DNA of 64,000 nt from Clostridiales bacterium (GCA_018364155.1 JAGZMM010000006.1:1-64000); one strand, 5' to 3'; positions 1-7,366 are shown, numbered from the stretch's first letter. Translations and numbers: made by a program. Notes: generated by a model from the sequence alone, not told the origin.

Positions 1-1
1 G

Positions 2-1195
2 AAGGACAAGCTGACCAGCTTTAACGGGCAGACGATTACCTACGATGAAATCGGAAATCCCATTACCTATCGGGACGGCATGGCCTTTACCTGGCAGCAT
101 GGCCGGGAGCTGGCAGGGTTCACGAAGGTGGGGACTACGGCGAGCTACCACTATAACGACAGCGGCATCCGCACCAAAAAGGTGGTAAACGGGGTCACAA
201 CCGAATACTATCTGAATGGGTCGACGATTCTTACCCAGATCACCGGGGATGAGCGGCTGGATTTCCTGTATGACGACACGGAAAGCCTATTGGGGTTCCT
301 TTCCGATGGGGAAAGTTACTACTATGTGAAGAACATTCAAGGGGACGTCATCGGAATCCTGGACAGCGACGGCAACCAAGTAGTAGAATATGTGTATGAT
401 GTGTGGGGAAAGGTGAAGCTTGTCTCCGGGGCGATGTCCTCTACTCTGGGCCATCTCAACCCCTTCCGGTATCGCGGGTATTACTTCGATCAAGAATCCG
501 GGCTCTACTACCTCAACTCCAGGTACTATGATCCCCAAACCTGCCGGTTTATCAATGCGGATGGGCTTATTTATTGCGAAGATGCCATCCCTACGAATTT
601 ATTTAAGTACTGCGACAACAATCCTGTAACCAATACAGATCTCAGTGGGTTTTGGACACGTGGTTTTGGATTAAATGTAAATGCTACTGCTATATTAGGC
701 GTCTCTTACTCAATCGGTATTTATTGGGATGATAAAGGAAGCATACAGTTTCTTATGTCTCCTGAAGCGCATATCGGAGTGGTTAGTGCAGGGGCTGGAG
801 CGTTCTTTCAGTGGACGGGATTAGAGACGGTGGACCAATTACTCGGTAAATCCTATAATGCGGGTTTTTCCATTGGTGCACCTGGTTATGTAGGTATTGA
901 TGGAATTTTTCAAACAGGAGAAGAACATGGAAATGATCCTCCCATTGGTGGGCAAATAAATGGAGGAATCGGAATAGGCACGGATATACATGGAGGGATC
1001 AGCTATACAATGAAGGTGCCAACTATGCCGACATATTATTACTATATGAAGGCACATGATATGAAAGTCCAGTACGGCTTAACCGAATCGGAAGAACTGT
1101 TCTTAGCAGGAAAACTAATACTATGTGATTCTTGGAGGGATGAAGATGTTGAGCGGGCAATGGTGTTCTGGTTCCCGGTAAAAGCCATGCGTTAG
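2..1195 (+). CDS. RHS repeat-associated polymorphic toxin, C-terminal part (5' end outside window)
   Basis: The reading frame is open from the first bases of the window, so only the last 397 codons of a larger gene are seen. The N-terminal part carries YD/RHS repeats, for example the YDEIGNP and YYYVKNIQGD motifs. The RHS core signature NPFRYRGYYFD...YYLNSRYYDP lies at about nt 460-540 and is followed by FINADG. This is the usual boundary between the conserved RHS cage and the variable toxic tip. The tip starts near nt 645, is glycine- and aromatic-rich and more AT-rich than the core, and matches no toxin family I can name. It is a paralogue of the tip at 1870-2453. In known RHS systems the tip is released from the cage and poisons neighbouring cells. 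Here the next gene, 17 nt downstream, is the likely immunity gene. RHS assignment is secure; toxicity is inferred. Confidence 0.9.
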   Translation, partial: KDKLTSFNGQTITYDEIGNPITYRDGMAFTWQHGRELAGFTKVGTTASYHYNDSGIRTKKVVNGVTTEYYLNGSTILTQITGDERLDFLYDDTESLLGFLSDGESYYYVKNIQGDVIGILDSDGNQVVEYVYDVWGKVKLVSGAMSSTLGHLNPFRYRGYYFDQESGLYYLNSRYYDPQTCRFINADGLIYCEDAIPTNLFKYCDNNPVTNTDLSGFWTRGFGLNVNATAILGVSYSIGIYWDDKGSIQFLMSPEAHIGVVSAGAGAFFQWTGLETVDQLLGKSYNAGFSIGAPGYVGIDGIFQTGEEHGNDPPIGGQINGGIGIGTDIHGGISYTMKVPTMPTYYYYMKAHDMKVQYGLTESEELFLAGKLILCDSWRDEDVERAMVFWFPVKAMR

Positions 1196-1212
1196 AGAGG
1201 TGGTAAAATTTT

Positions 1213-1518
1213 ATGAAGGCGATGCGTTATCATTATATGGCTTTGCTTTGGTTTGCCGTTTGGTTTGTAATCATTATTTGTGTTGCCTTACTTACACAAC
1301 GAGATGGGAAAATATATCCTCCCCTTTTAACGGGGCTTCTAGCAGTAAATTCCGGAGGCATGACTGTGATCTATACCCGAGGCTTTTGGAGGATTACGGA
1401 TTGGGGGAAAGACAAAGTAAGAGGACAATTAATTTGTTTTCTTCTTATGTTGTCATTGGGCTTTTTTACCATATTATGTGGTTACAGCATTATTGAATAT
1501 TTCATTGAACATGCTTAA
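1213..1518 (+). CDS. Small membrane protein, candidate immunity protein for RHS tip 1
   Basis: This 101-residue protein starts at an ATG preceded by AGAGGTGG, 17 nt after the RHS stop codon, so it is probably translated with the RHS gene. It has hydrophobic segments at about residues 8-27, 38-50 and 73-95. A central polar loop carries a G-W-R-I-T-D-W-G motif. It is clearly paralogous to the protein encoded at 2468-2773: both share M+YH..AL.W at the start and SGM...Y..G...IT.WG in the middle. Position, spacing and co-duplication with the paralogous tips argue for immunity function. No known immunity family was recognised, so function is inference. A membrane location would fit a toxin that acts on the membrane. 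Confidence 0.7.
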   Translation: MKAMRYHYMALLWFAVWFVIIICVALLTQRDGKIYPPLLTGLLAVNSGGMTVIYTRGFWRITDWGKDKVRGQLICFLLMLSLGFFTILCGYSIIEYFIEHA

Positions 1519-2453
1519 TGTCAAGGAACCGCCAAGGCCCGCCATTTGGCGGGCCTTGGCTTTTGTGTGGATGTTACTACGCCGGTATTCTGGACAGCGG
1601 CGGGAATACGGTGGTAGAATATCTATACAACGCCTGGGGGCAGGAGGTAGGCCGCGGCGGCTCCATGTGGCAGACCCTTGGAGAGCTCAATCCTTTCCGC
1701 TATCGTGGGTATTACTACGATAACGAGACGGGATTCTATTACCTCAATTCCAGGTACTATGATCCGGAGATCGGTAGGTTCTTGAATGCCGATGGGCTTA
1801 TTTATTGCAAAGATGCCATACCCGTAAATCTATTTAAATATTGTGACAATTCCCCCGTTGCTAGTTCGGATCCAAATGAGTTTTGGACCATCGGAATTGG
1901 CGTTACAGGAAACGGGACCCTTGGTGCTGGGTATTGTTATCAATCGGGGTGGTATTGGGATGGACATGGATGGCCAAAAATGTTGGAATCACATTCCTTT
2001 CAATCAGGAGCTTCGTGTGATATAGGAGGAGCGTTGTTTTTACAGTGGACGAATCTGGAGTCTGTTGATCAATTACTTGGAGATGGATATTCAGCAGGTG
2101 CATCTATAGGAGCCAAACCATATTTTGGAGCAGATTTAGTCTATCAAGGGGGAAAAGAACATGAATATGACGACCCAATTGGATTCCAACTACAGGGAGG
2201 TGTCGGCGCTGGCGTAGATATACACGGCAACTGGACGAAAACCAGTGAATGTAAATCTCGGGATATATTTCATACTGCTACAAATAGGGCATTGGAAAGA
2301 ACCGCAGTTTGTATAGATATTCAACGTTGCATCGGCCTAACAAAAGTGGAGTATAATACGTTGAAAAATTGTGCGGAAAGGCACGATTATTACACATATG
2401 AACAAATTAGACCGTTGGCAAATTATTTATTCCCAATTAAAGGAATGAGATAA
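1518..2453 (+). CDS. Displaced RHS C-terminal module 2 (core end plus variable tip)
   Basis: RHS homology begins abruptly at about nt 1575 (GILDSGGN...), just after the terminator of module 1. The first roughly 19 codons of the open frame are terminator sequence, and I see no ribosome binding site, so the module probably has no functional start of its own. It carries the RHS core end (NPFRYRGYYYD, YYLNSRYYDPEIGRFLNADG) and then a tip from about nt 1870. The tip matches tip 1 in FxxQWTxLExVDQLLG, the DPIG...GGxGxGxDIHG stretch and the last residues FPxKxMR, but differs strongly between about nt 2240 and 2420. This is the arrangement of an orphan RHS tip cassette, silent until recombined onto the full-length gene. 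Homology is certain; silence is inferred. Confidence 0.8.
   Translation: MSRNRQGPPFGGPWLLCGCYYAGILDSGGNTVVEYLYNAWGQEVGRGGSMWQTLGELNPFRYRGYYYDNETGFYYLNSRYYDPEIGRFLNADGLIYCKDAIPVNLFKYCDNSPVASSDPNEFWTIGIGVTGNGTLGAGYCYQSGWYWDGHGWPKMLESHSFQSGASCDIGGALFLQWTNLESVDQLLGDGYSAGASIGAKPYFGADLVYQGGKEHEYDDPIGFQLQGGVGAGVDIHGNWTKTSECKSRDIFHTATNRALERTAVCIDIQRCIGLTKVEYNTLKNCAERHDYYTYEQIRPLANYLFPIKGMR
1531..1565 (+). terminator. Rho-independent terminator closing RHS module 1
   Basis: A perfect 13-bp GC-rich stem (1531-1543 with 1548-1560) and an ATTT loop are followed by TTTTGT. It lies 13 nt after the stop of the small membrane protein and directly before the second RHS core segment. Confidence 0.9.
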
Positions 2454-2467
2454 AGGAGGTAATTTGT

Positions 2468-2773
2468 GTGTCTTCGATGAAATACCATTTTAGAGCGCTA
2501 AAGTGGATGCTGTTTGTTATGTTATTAATGCTATTAGCGATGTGCTTAACTGAAACTATCCCTCAGTACATTGTTTCCGTTGTTTTTGGAATTTCTATAT
2601 TAGCACCAAGCGGAATGTTTGCTTGTTATGTTTCAGGGCTGAGAAATATTACTAATTGGGGAGAGAATCCAGCCGGTAAAAAAACAATATTTATTTTTTC
2701 TGCTTGCATTACAGGTTTAGCAATATTTGTAGCAATGGGCTTTTTTATTGGAACACTATTATTGAATAGATAA
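2468..2773 (+). CDS. Small membrane protein, candidate immunity protein for RHS tip 2
   Basis: This 101-residue protein starts at a GTG with a near-perfect ribosome binding site (AAAGGAGGT, 7 nt spacing), 14 nt after the tip 2 stop. It has three or four hydrophobic segments (about residues 10-27, 33-52, 75-97) with a polar loop holding GLRNITNWGE. It is the same length as, and paralogous to, the protein at 1213-1518. An intact gene and ribosome binding site behind an orphan tip suggest selection to keep immunity even though the tip itself lacks a start. No named family was recognised. Confidence 0.7.
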   Translation: MSSMKYHFRALKWMLFVMLLMLLAMCLTETIPQYIVSVVFGISILAPSGMFACYVSGLRNITNWGENPAGKKTIFIFSACITGLAIFVAMGFFIGTLLLNR

Positions 2774-2833
2774 AGGTAAAGCAAGCACAATAGAAAAGAT
2801 TTTGGCATTTTGAATTAATTGAGCCCATTTAGC

Positions 2834-2870
2834 AAAGAGGACGGCTATTTAATTTAGCCGTCCTCTTTCT
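2834..2870 (+). terminator. Rho-independent terminator closing RHS module 2
   Basis: An AAAGAGGACGGCTA arm pairs with its complement ending at 2869 around a short AT loop, and T-rich sequence follows. RHS core coding sequence of module 3 resumes immediately afterwards. Confidence 0.85.
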
Positions 2871-2887
2871 ACAACGATGCGGGGAGT

Positions 2888-3889
2888 TTGCTGGGCTTGA
2901 AGTGGAATGGAACTGCGTACTACTACGTCAAGAATCTACAAGGGGATATTATCGGGATTCTGGACAACGATGGTACAAAAGTGGTAAACTACGTGTACGA
3001 TGCTTGGGGTCAAGTCTCTTTGGGAGGAACTCCATGGAACTGGGTTGCATTAGGAGAACTTAATCCCTTCCGCTACCGTGGGTATTACTACGATACCGAG
3101 ACAGGATTCTACTATCTCAATTCCAGGTACTATGATCCCGAGATCGGTAGGTTCCTCAATGCGGACGCAAGTACAGACACCGGAAACGGCGTACTTGGAA
3201 CAAACATGTTTGCCTACTGTGAGAATTCTCCGATTATTAGAAGAGACGCCAACGGAAAATCTTCTGTGGGAATCTGGGATGTGGTATCTTCTGCCGTGCT
3301 ATCTGTGACTTCTGGCCTTCAAACATTATCCGTGGAAGATGGATCAGACAAACTTCATCAAACAATACAAGTATTAAAGAATCTATATTCAGTTCCGGTA
3401 GTTGCAAATCAAACTAGATCAGCTTTAACAATGGGAATGGCTGTAGCAAATTTGTATCATTCCTTACCTTTAACCAGTTTGATGATGACGCATGCTTTAT
3501 ATGGATATGGTTTGGAACCATCACAATCATTACAGAATGAAATAGTAAGATACGTTATTAATTCTGCTGAGCTTGACCATATTGTTCAACAATGCAAAAT
3601 AAATGCAGAGGGGGATAGATTCTACTTTTCCTCAACAAAAGTCGCTTTTAATTCAACTACCGATTTGTTTCTTAGCATTAACAAAGCAATTATAAATGTT
3701 AACGGTTGGAAAGGCCGGAATGGCCTTTGGAGTATTTACGTTATGGTGTTCGATACATATGATTTTGATGTTATGGCAAAATCAGGTTTAACAGCTTATA
3801 TTAATAATTATGCTTTTATTCTCCAAGAGTCAGGAGCACTCATTCCCTATAAATGGCGTGTTACATTTTCGTATAAGGAGCCTGCTTAA
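2888..3889 (+). CDS. Displaced RHS C-terminal module 3 (core end plus variable tip)
   Basis: RHS homology starts at about nt 2868 (YNDAGSLLGL...), directly after the preceding terminator. The annotated TTG is only the first possible start in the frame and has no clear ribosome binding site. The core end (YYYVKNLQGDIIGILDNDG, NPFRYRGYYYD, YYLNSRYYDPEIGRFLNAD) is followed from about nt 3170 by a tip unrelated to tips 1 and 2. This tip is about 240 residues, partly helical in character (SVEDGSDKLHQT..., THALYGYG), and ends in a beta-rich stretch containing SIYVMVFDTYDFD and ALIPYKWRVTFSY. The toxin activity cannot be assigned from sequence alone. The following gene starts 3 nt after the stop, supporting a toxin/immunity pair. 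Confidence 0.8.
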   Translation: MLGLKWNGTAYYYVKNLQGDIIGILDNDGTKVVNYVYDAWGQVSLGGTPWNWVALGELNPFRYRGYYYDTETGFYYLNSRYYDPEIGRFLNADASTDTGNGVLGTNMFAYCENSPIIRRDANGKSSVGIWDVVSSAVLSVTSGLQTLSVEDGSDKLHQTIQVLKNLYSVPVVANQTRSALTMGMAVANLYHSLPLTSLMMTHALYGYGLEPSQSLQNEIVRYVINSAELDHIVQQCKINAEGDRFYFSSTKVAFNSTTDLFLSINKAIINVNGWKGRNGLWSIYVMVFDTYDFDVMAKSGLTAYINNYAFILQESGALIPYKWRVTFSYKEPA

Positions 3890-3891
3890 CT

Positions 3892-4272
3892 ATGAAAAGA
3901 ATATTGATATTTTGCACTGCACTTGTAATGAGCATGAGTCTAACATCCTGCTTTGATAATACCTATCCCATAGGACAAGGTACCGTTGCTGCATTTGGAG
4001 ACAATCGTTTTTACTTTACTAAAGATGAATTTAGTGAAAACTCATTTATGCTATTTGATCACGAGCGTTCTACTTTGGAAGGAGCGATCGATTCAGGTAT
4101 TCGAAAGTATGGGGAATACTCTTATATCTATACGATTGGAGACAAGGGGTATACAAAGGTAAACGAAAAAACAGGTGAAGTTAAACAGAGCAAATCCCTA
4201 GAAGATTTCTCCGAAGACGATCAGGAAATCTTTCGGCAATTAGAGCAAAATGAGGCTGGTTTAGAAAAGTGA
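3892..4272 (+). CDS. Lipoprotein, candidate immunity protein for RHS tip 3
   Basis: A 126-residue protein begins with a lipoprotein signal peptide (MKRILIFC... with lipobox LTSC, Cys at about residue 20). The mature part is small, acidic and mixed alpha/beta. The ATG lies 2 nt after the tip 3 stop codon, and the AAGGAG site is inside the end of the tip gene, so the two are translationally linked. A membrane-anchored extracytoplasmic protein would fit immunity against a toxin acting on the outside of the cell. The family was not recognised, and the immunity role is inferred from position only. Confidence 0.65.
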   Translation: MKRILIFCTALVMSMSLTSCFDNTYPIGQGTVAAFGDNRFYFTKDEFSENSFMLFDHERSTLEGAIDSGIRKYGEYSYIYTIGDKGYTKVNEKTGEVKQSKSLEDFSEDDQEIFRQLEQNEAGLEK

Positions 4273-4277
4273 AACAA

Positions 4278-4315
4278 GAAGGAGGACCTAAATTTTAGGT
4301 CCTCCTTCACATTTT
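4278..4315 (+). terminator. Rho-independent terminator closing RHS module 3
   Basis: A 15-bp stem (4278-4292 with 4294-4308) is followed by ACATTTT. It starts 5 nt after the lipoprotein stop codon. Confidence 0.85.
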
Positions 4316-4380
4316 GCGAAACTTATTCTACCAGCCCAGAATTATATGGAAAAATATAATGACGTAATAGCATTTCGCAA

Positions 4381-4420
4381 AAAACGGAGACCGCCTTTAT
4401 TGATAGGTCTCCGTTTTTTT
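4381..4420. terminator. Bidirectional terminator between RHS array and prophage remnant
   Basis: The stem AAAACGGAGACC (4381-4392) pairs with 4406-4417 and has A and T tracts on the two sides. On the minus strand it follows directly after the ancestral stop codon of the phage-type gene (4420-4422). Confidence 0.8.
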
Positions 4421-4963
4421 TACTTTTTATCCAGTTCTACAACAGTAAGCAATTCCATAGCAGGCAATATGCATGTACCCGTTTCCACCAGCTTCCTCGT
4501 ACTCTCTAAACAGCTCCCAAAATGCTTCTGATTCCATCTGTGTCCATGAGTGTGATGGGTTGGTTTCTGCACGAGCGTAGTATCGATAGTTCTGCAATAG
4601 GCGATCTCTGATTTTATTACGTTCTCTGCGCTTTGTAGACTCTTCCATTCTCATCAGTCTGTCAACGGTATCCTTATGCATTTCCTTCCATTCGGAAATT
4701 TGATACTCAAGCCTATTTTGAATATCGATGCTCTGCCTGCGATACTCTGGATACTTATGTACCTCATCCAAAGCTTCCTTGATTTGCGTATCTCGAAGTT
4801 TTTCAGTTTCTGCACGTTTGTTTTGATCATCGATTTTACATTGAAAGAATTTCTTAATCTGCTTGTACACGAAAAATAAAAATACACAGGCAAGGACAGC
4901 TTCGACAATCTCTAAAACAGTGATATCACCCAATAGGTTCATAAATTCGTCAAACCCCTTCAA
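4420..4963 (-). pseudogene. Phage-type membrane-anchored coiled-coil protein, C-terminus frameshifted
   Basis: The frame from 4963 encodes 178 residues. There is one N-terminal membrane helix (about residues 15-35), then a long charged coiled coil, then a motif of the type SHSWTQMESEAFWELF...NGYMH. This layout is typical of small hypothetical proteins of Clostridia prophages. After NGYMH the frame runs into IACYGIAYCCRTG, but the +1 frame continues as LPAMELLTVVELDKK and stops at 4420-4422, exactly at the terminator. I infer a one- or two-base indel near nt 4465-4475 in the last 15 codons. The product may still be made with an altered tail. Confidence 0.65.
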
Positions 4964-4983
4964 TTATATCATCCCCAATCCAA

Positions 4984-5199
4984 ACAAATGCAAATTCTAA
5001 TAGCATTGAAATCATCCAAGAAGTGCTAAATCAGCACAGCCCATATCCGTTCACGACAAACGGAGCCGTAAGGCAAGAGTGGCATATTGAAAAAGGTATA
5101 ATTCCTATGGCTAAGGCAAAGGTGACTACAAAAGTAACGGTTTATGTGATCGTGAGCGCCGTGTCATTGTTCGCAAGTAAGTACCGTAGTCCGGGCTGA
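4984..5199 (+). other. Open frame without a start, possible relic of a mobile-element gene
   Basis: A frame of about 71 codons is open to TGA at 5197 and has protein-like composition (for example GAVRQEWHIEKG followed by a hydrophobic segment near its end). It has no start codon with a ribosome binding site. It sits between two phage-derived remnants and may be the tail of a lost phage gene. The family is not recognised. Confidence 0.3.
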
Positions 5200-5241
5200 T
5201 TTCGCCATATTTTCGATATACACTTGATGGCTATTTATAGC

Positions 5242-5356
5242 TTATTTACCAGTAGGTTCATAATCCTGTTTCGTTTTATCATTCACGTATTTTTCGTATA
5301 GTCTTTTCATAACGATTCCGAGATAGCCAGCGATTACTGTGAATACAGAGTAGACA
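5242..5356 (-). pseudogene. Phage holin C-terminal fragment
   Basis: The minus strand encodes the end of a phage holin of the LLH type: a hydrophobic stretch (VYSVFTVIAGYLGIV), then MKRLYEKYVNDKTKQ and a short tail ending at a TAA whose complement is at 5242-5244. An in-frame stop lies just upstream of the fragment, so the N-terminal half is missing. It supports a prophage remnant here. Confidence 0.6.
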
Positions 5357-5419
5357 AAAATTTATTTACAATACAACGATATAAAGAAACGCAAGGACAT
5401 ATATTAAGTGTGCATTTCA

Positions 5420-5448
5420 TTGTACCAAAAATAAAAATATGGTATAAT
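5420..5448 (+). promoter_or_regulatory. Sigma-A promoter of the tsaE-tsaB-rpiB operon
   Basis: TTGTAC (5420-5425) and a perfect TATAAT (5443-5448) are separated by 17 nt and lie about 105 nt upstream of the tsaE start. Confidence 0.8.
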
Positions 5449-5553
5449 TCTTTTTAACCAGCCGTGCCAAAATGCTTTGACCGGTTGGCGGGACCATACC
5501 AATCGGCAACTGCCGTTTTCGGTCCTGACTTGGTTGACCGGAGGATCGTATTC

Positions 5554-5997
5554 ATGCAGACAACCCGTTTTGTTTCCCATTCGCCCCAAGACACCGAGCG
5601 TTTTGCCCAAGAGCTTGCAAAAACCCTTTCGCCCGGCGACGTGCTTGCGCTGTACGGCGGCTTGGGAATGGGAAAGACCGCCTTTGTCCGCGGCCTTGCC
5701 AAAGGGCTCGGGGTCAGCGGAGAGGTATCCAGCCCCACCTTTGCCCTGGTGCATGAGCACCCGGGAGATTTGGAGCTCTATCACTTTGATATGTATCGGG
5801 TGGAAGGCTGGGATGACCTGGAATCCACTGGCTTTTTCGAGTATCTAGCCCGGGGCGGTGTGCTGGCCGTGGAGTGGAGTGAGAACATTGAAGGCGCTTT
5901 GCCGTCAACCGTCATCCGCGTGACCATCGAACCGGGGCAAAACGAATATGAACGCGTCATCACGGTAGAAAGAGGCGAAGACTCATGCGCATCTTAG
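5554..5997 (+). CDS. tsaE: tRNA threonylcarbamoyladenosine biosynthesis ATPase TsaE
   Basis: TsaE is the ATPase that works with TsaB and TsaD to put the threonylcarbamoyl group on A37 of ANN-decoding tRNAs. The 147-residue protein has the Walker A motif GGLGMGKT (K41), the SSPTFALV segment, YHFDMYR around residue 79 and the VEW motif near residue 107. The start at 5554 is chosen because GGAGG lies 9 nt upstream and the family begins here; an open frame runs upstream to 5464 but has no homology. The gene overlaps tsaB by 13 nt. Confidence 0.95.
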   Translation: MQTTRFVSHSPQDTERFAQELAKTLSPGDVLALYGGLGMGKTAFVRGLAKGLGVSGEVSSPTFALVHEHPGDLELYHFDMYRVEGWDDLESTGFFEYLARGGVLAVEWSENIEGALPSTVIRVTIEPGQNEYERVITVERGEDSCAS

Positions 5998-6692
5998 CGA
6001 TGGATTCCTCTGCGGTTTGCGCCTCCTGCGCTTTGCTGGAGGACGGGAAGCTGATTGGAGAACAGTATTTGAACGTGGGGCTTACCCACAGCCAGACCCT
6101 GATGCCGCTGGTGGAACATCTTTTGGCTGCGGCGCATGTAACACCGGCCGAAGTGGACGGCTTTGCCGTAAACAGCGGACCCGGTTCCTTTACGGGCATT
6201 CGCATCGGGGTGGCGGCAGTCAAGGGGATGGCCTTCGGGCAGGAGAAGCCCTGTGTTGGTATTTCCACTCTGGAGTCCATGGCCTATCTTTTCGAAGGCT
6301 TTGACGGGGTGGTGTGCGGGGCGATGGACGCTCGGTGCCAGCAGGTGTATCAGGCATTGTTCGAGGTTCGAAACGGTCAGGTCATCCGCCTGTGTGAAGA
6401 CCGGGCCTTGACCATTGCCGAGCTGACAGATGAACTAAAGAGTCTGGGAAAACCGGTGCTTTTGACCGGGGACGGCGCCCATGTCTGCGAACCAGCTTTT
6501 GCCGAGAAGGGGATTGCCTTCCGTTTGGCTCCGCCTCACCTTCGCTATCAGCGTGCCTATGGGGTTGCCCGGGCGGCTGAGCAGGCATTTGCCCAAGGCA
6601 GGGGCGTGGACGCGGCTGCTCTGCTGCCGACCTACTTGCGTCTGCCTCAGGCCCAGCGGGAACTCAAACGCCGGCAGGCGGCGGGAAAATAA
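5985..6692 (+). CDS. tsaB: tRNA threonylcarbamoyladenosine biosynthesis protein TsaB
   Basis: TsaB is the non-catalytic ASKHA-fold partner of TsaD in t6A synthesis. The 235-residue protein starts MRILAMDSSAVCAS and has the conserved THSQTLMPLV and GPGSFTGIRIG motifs (about residues 35-77). Start and tsaE stop overlap, so the two are translationally coupled. The usual neighbours rimI and tsaD do not follow; rpiB does. Residues near the C-terminus (LPTYLRLPQAQREL) are typical for the family. Confidence 0.95.
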   Translation: MRILAMDSSAVCASCALLEDGKLIGEQYLNVGLTHSQTLMPLVEHLLAAAHVTPAEVDGFAVNSGPGSFTGIRIGVAAVKGMAFGQEKPCVGISTLESMAYLFEGFDGVVCGAMDARCQQVYQALFEVRNGQVIRLCEDRALTIAELTDELKSLGKPVLLTGDGAHVCEPAFAEKGIAFRLAPPHLRYQRAYGVARAAEQAFAQGRGVDAAALLPTYLRLPQAQRELKRRQAAGK

Positions 6693-6776
6693 GCGAGCGG
6701 AACAACCGCCGCAGTTTAACCCAGAAGCGCAAACGGCGCAACGAATACATGAAGAAGAAATACGGAGGAAAAACAA

Positions 6777-7220
6777 ATGATTGCATTGGGATCAGACCAT
6801 GCGGGCTTTCCGCTCAAGGAAGAAATCCGCGCGTATTTGGACAGTAAGGGCATTGCCTACAAGGACTACGGAACCTATAGCAGTGACTCGGTCAATTACG
6901 CCCTCTTCGGCGCAAAGGTGGGCAAAGCGGTGGCTGCCGGCGAGTGCGACAAGGGGATTCTCTGCTGTGGCACCGGCATCGGCATTTCCATCGCGGCCAA
7001 CAAAGTTCCCGGCGTGCGCGCCGCCTGCTGCTCGGACTATTTCAGCGCCAAATACACCCGCCTTCACAACGATGCAAACATCCTGTGCATGGGCGCCAGG
7101 GTGGTGGGCGTAGGCCTCGCTTTGGAACTGGTGGACGTGTTTTTGAACACAGCCTTTGAAGGCGGCCGTCATGCGGACCGCATCGCTGTCTTCGAGCAGA
7201 TCGAAAAAGGTGAACTATAA
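6777..7220 (+). CDS. rpiB: Ribose-5-phosphate isomerase B
   Basis: RpiB interconverts ribose 5-phosphate and ribulose 5-phosphate in the pentose phosphate pathway; LacAB-type sugar isomerases share the fold. The 147-residue protein shows SDHAG (D7, H8), the CGTGIGISIAANK loop with catalytic Cys at about residue 64, and RLHNDANIL (H97, N98). A good site (CGGAGG) lies 9 nt before the ATG. It is the third gene of the tsaE operon and is followed by a strong terminator. Confidence 0.92.
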   Translation: MIALGSDHAGFPLKEEIRAYLDSKGIAYKDYGTYSSDSVNYALFGAKVGKAVAAGECDKGILCCGTGIGISIAANKVPGVRAACCSDYFSAKYTRLHNDANILCMGARVVGVGLALELVDVFLNTAFEGGRHADRIAVFEQIEKGEL

Positions 7221-7240
7221 GTTCATCTGTAGAAAAATAG

Positions 7241-7275
7241 GCCCGGCGGAAACCATTCCTTCCGCCGGGCTTTTC
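7241..7275 (+). terminator. Rho-independent terminator after rpiB
   Basis: The stem GCCCGGCGGAA (7241-7251) pairs with 7260-7270 and is followed by TTTTCT. Confidence 0.9.
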
Positions 7276-7300
7276 TGTTTGAAAGCCGGTTCTCTAGGAG

Positions 7301-7347
7301 AAAAATGCAGAGCCAGCAGATCATTGATCTGCTGGCTCTGCATTTTT
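7301..7347. terminator. Long perfect inverted repeat, bidirectional terminator
   Basis: Two 23-nt perfect complementary arms (7301-7323 and 7325-7347) begin with an A5 run and end with T5. It lies between the converging rpiB operon and the RNHCP gene and can terminate transcription from either side. Confidence 0.8.
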
Positions 7348-7366
7348 TAGCAAGCGTTTGCCCTTT

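Larger units (their letters stand above)
448..3170 (+). repeat. Three direct copies of the RHS core end segment
   Basis: The segment coding for the RHS core end (NPFRYRGYYxD...YYLNSRYYDP..xRFxNAD) occurs at about 452-570, 1684-1815 and 3052-3165. Copies 2 and 3 are nearly identical at nucleotide level over roughly 100 bases; copy 1 is more diverged. The first two copies also share the following stretch coding for ADGLIYC.DAIP..LFKYCDN. Such repeats let homologous recombination swap a downstream tip/immunity module onto the full-length RHS gene. Confidence 0.85.

Noticed and set aside
1518..1575. Start of the second RHS module at the ATG overlapping the previous stop codon.
   Set aside because: The first codons are the two arms of a terminator and have no RHS homology or ribosome binding site. 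The module is better seen as lacking its own start.
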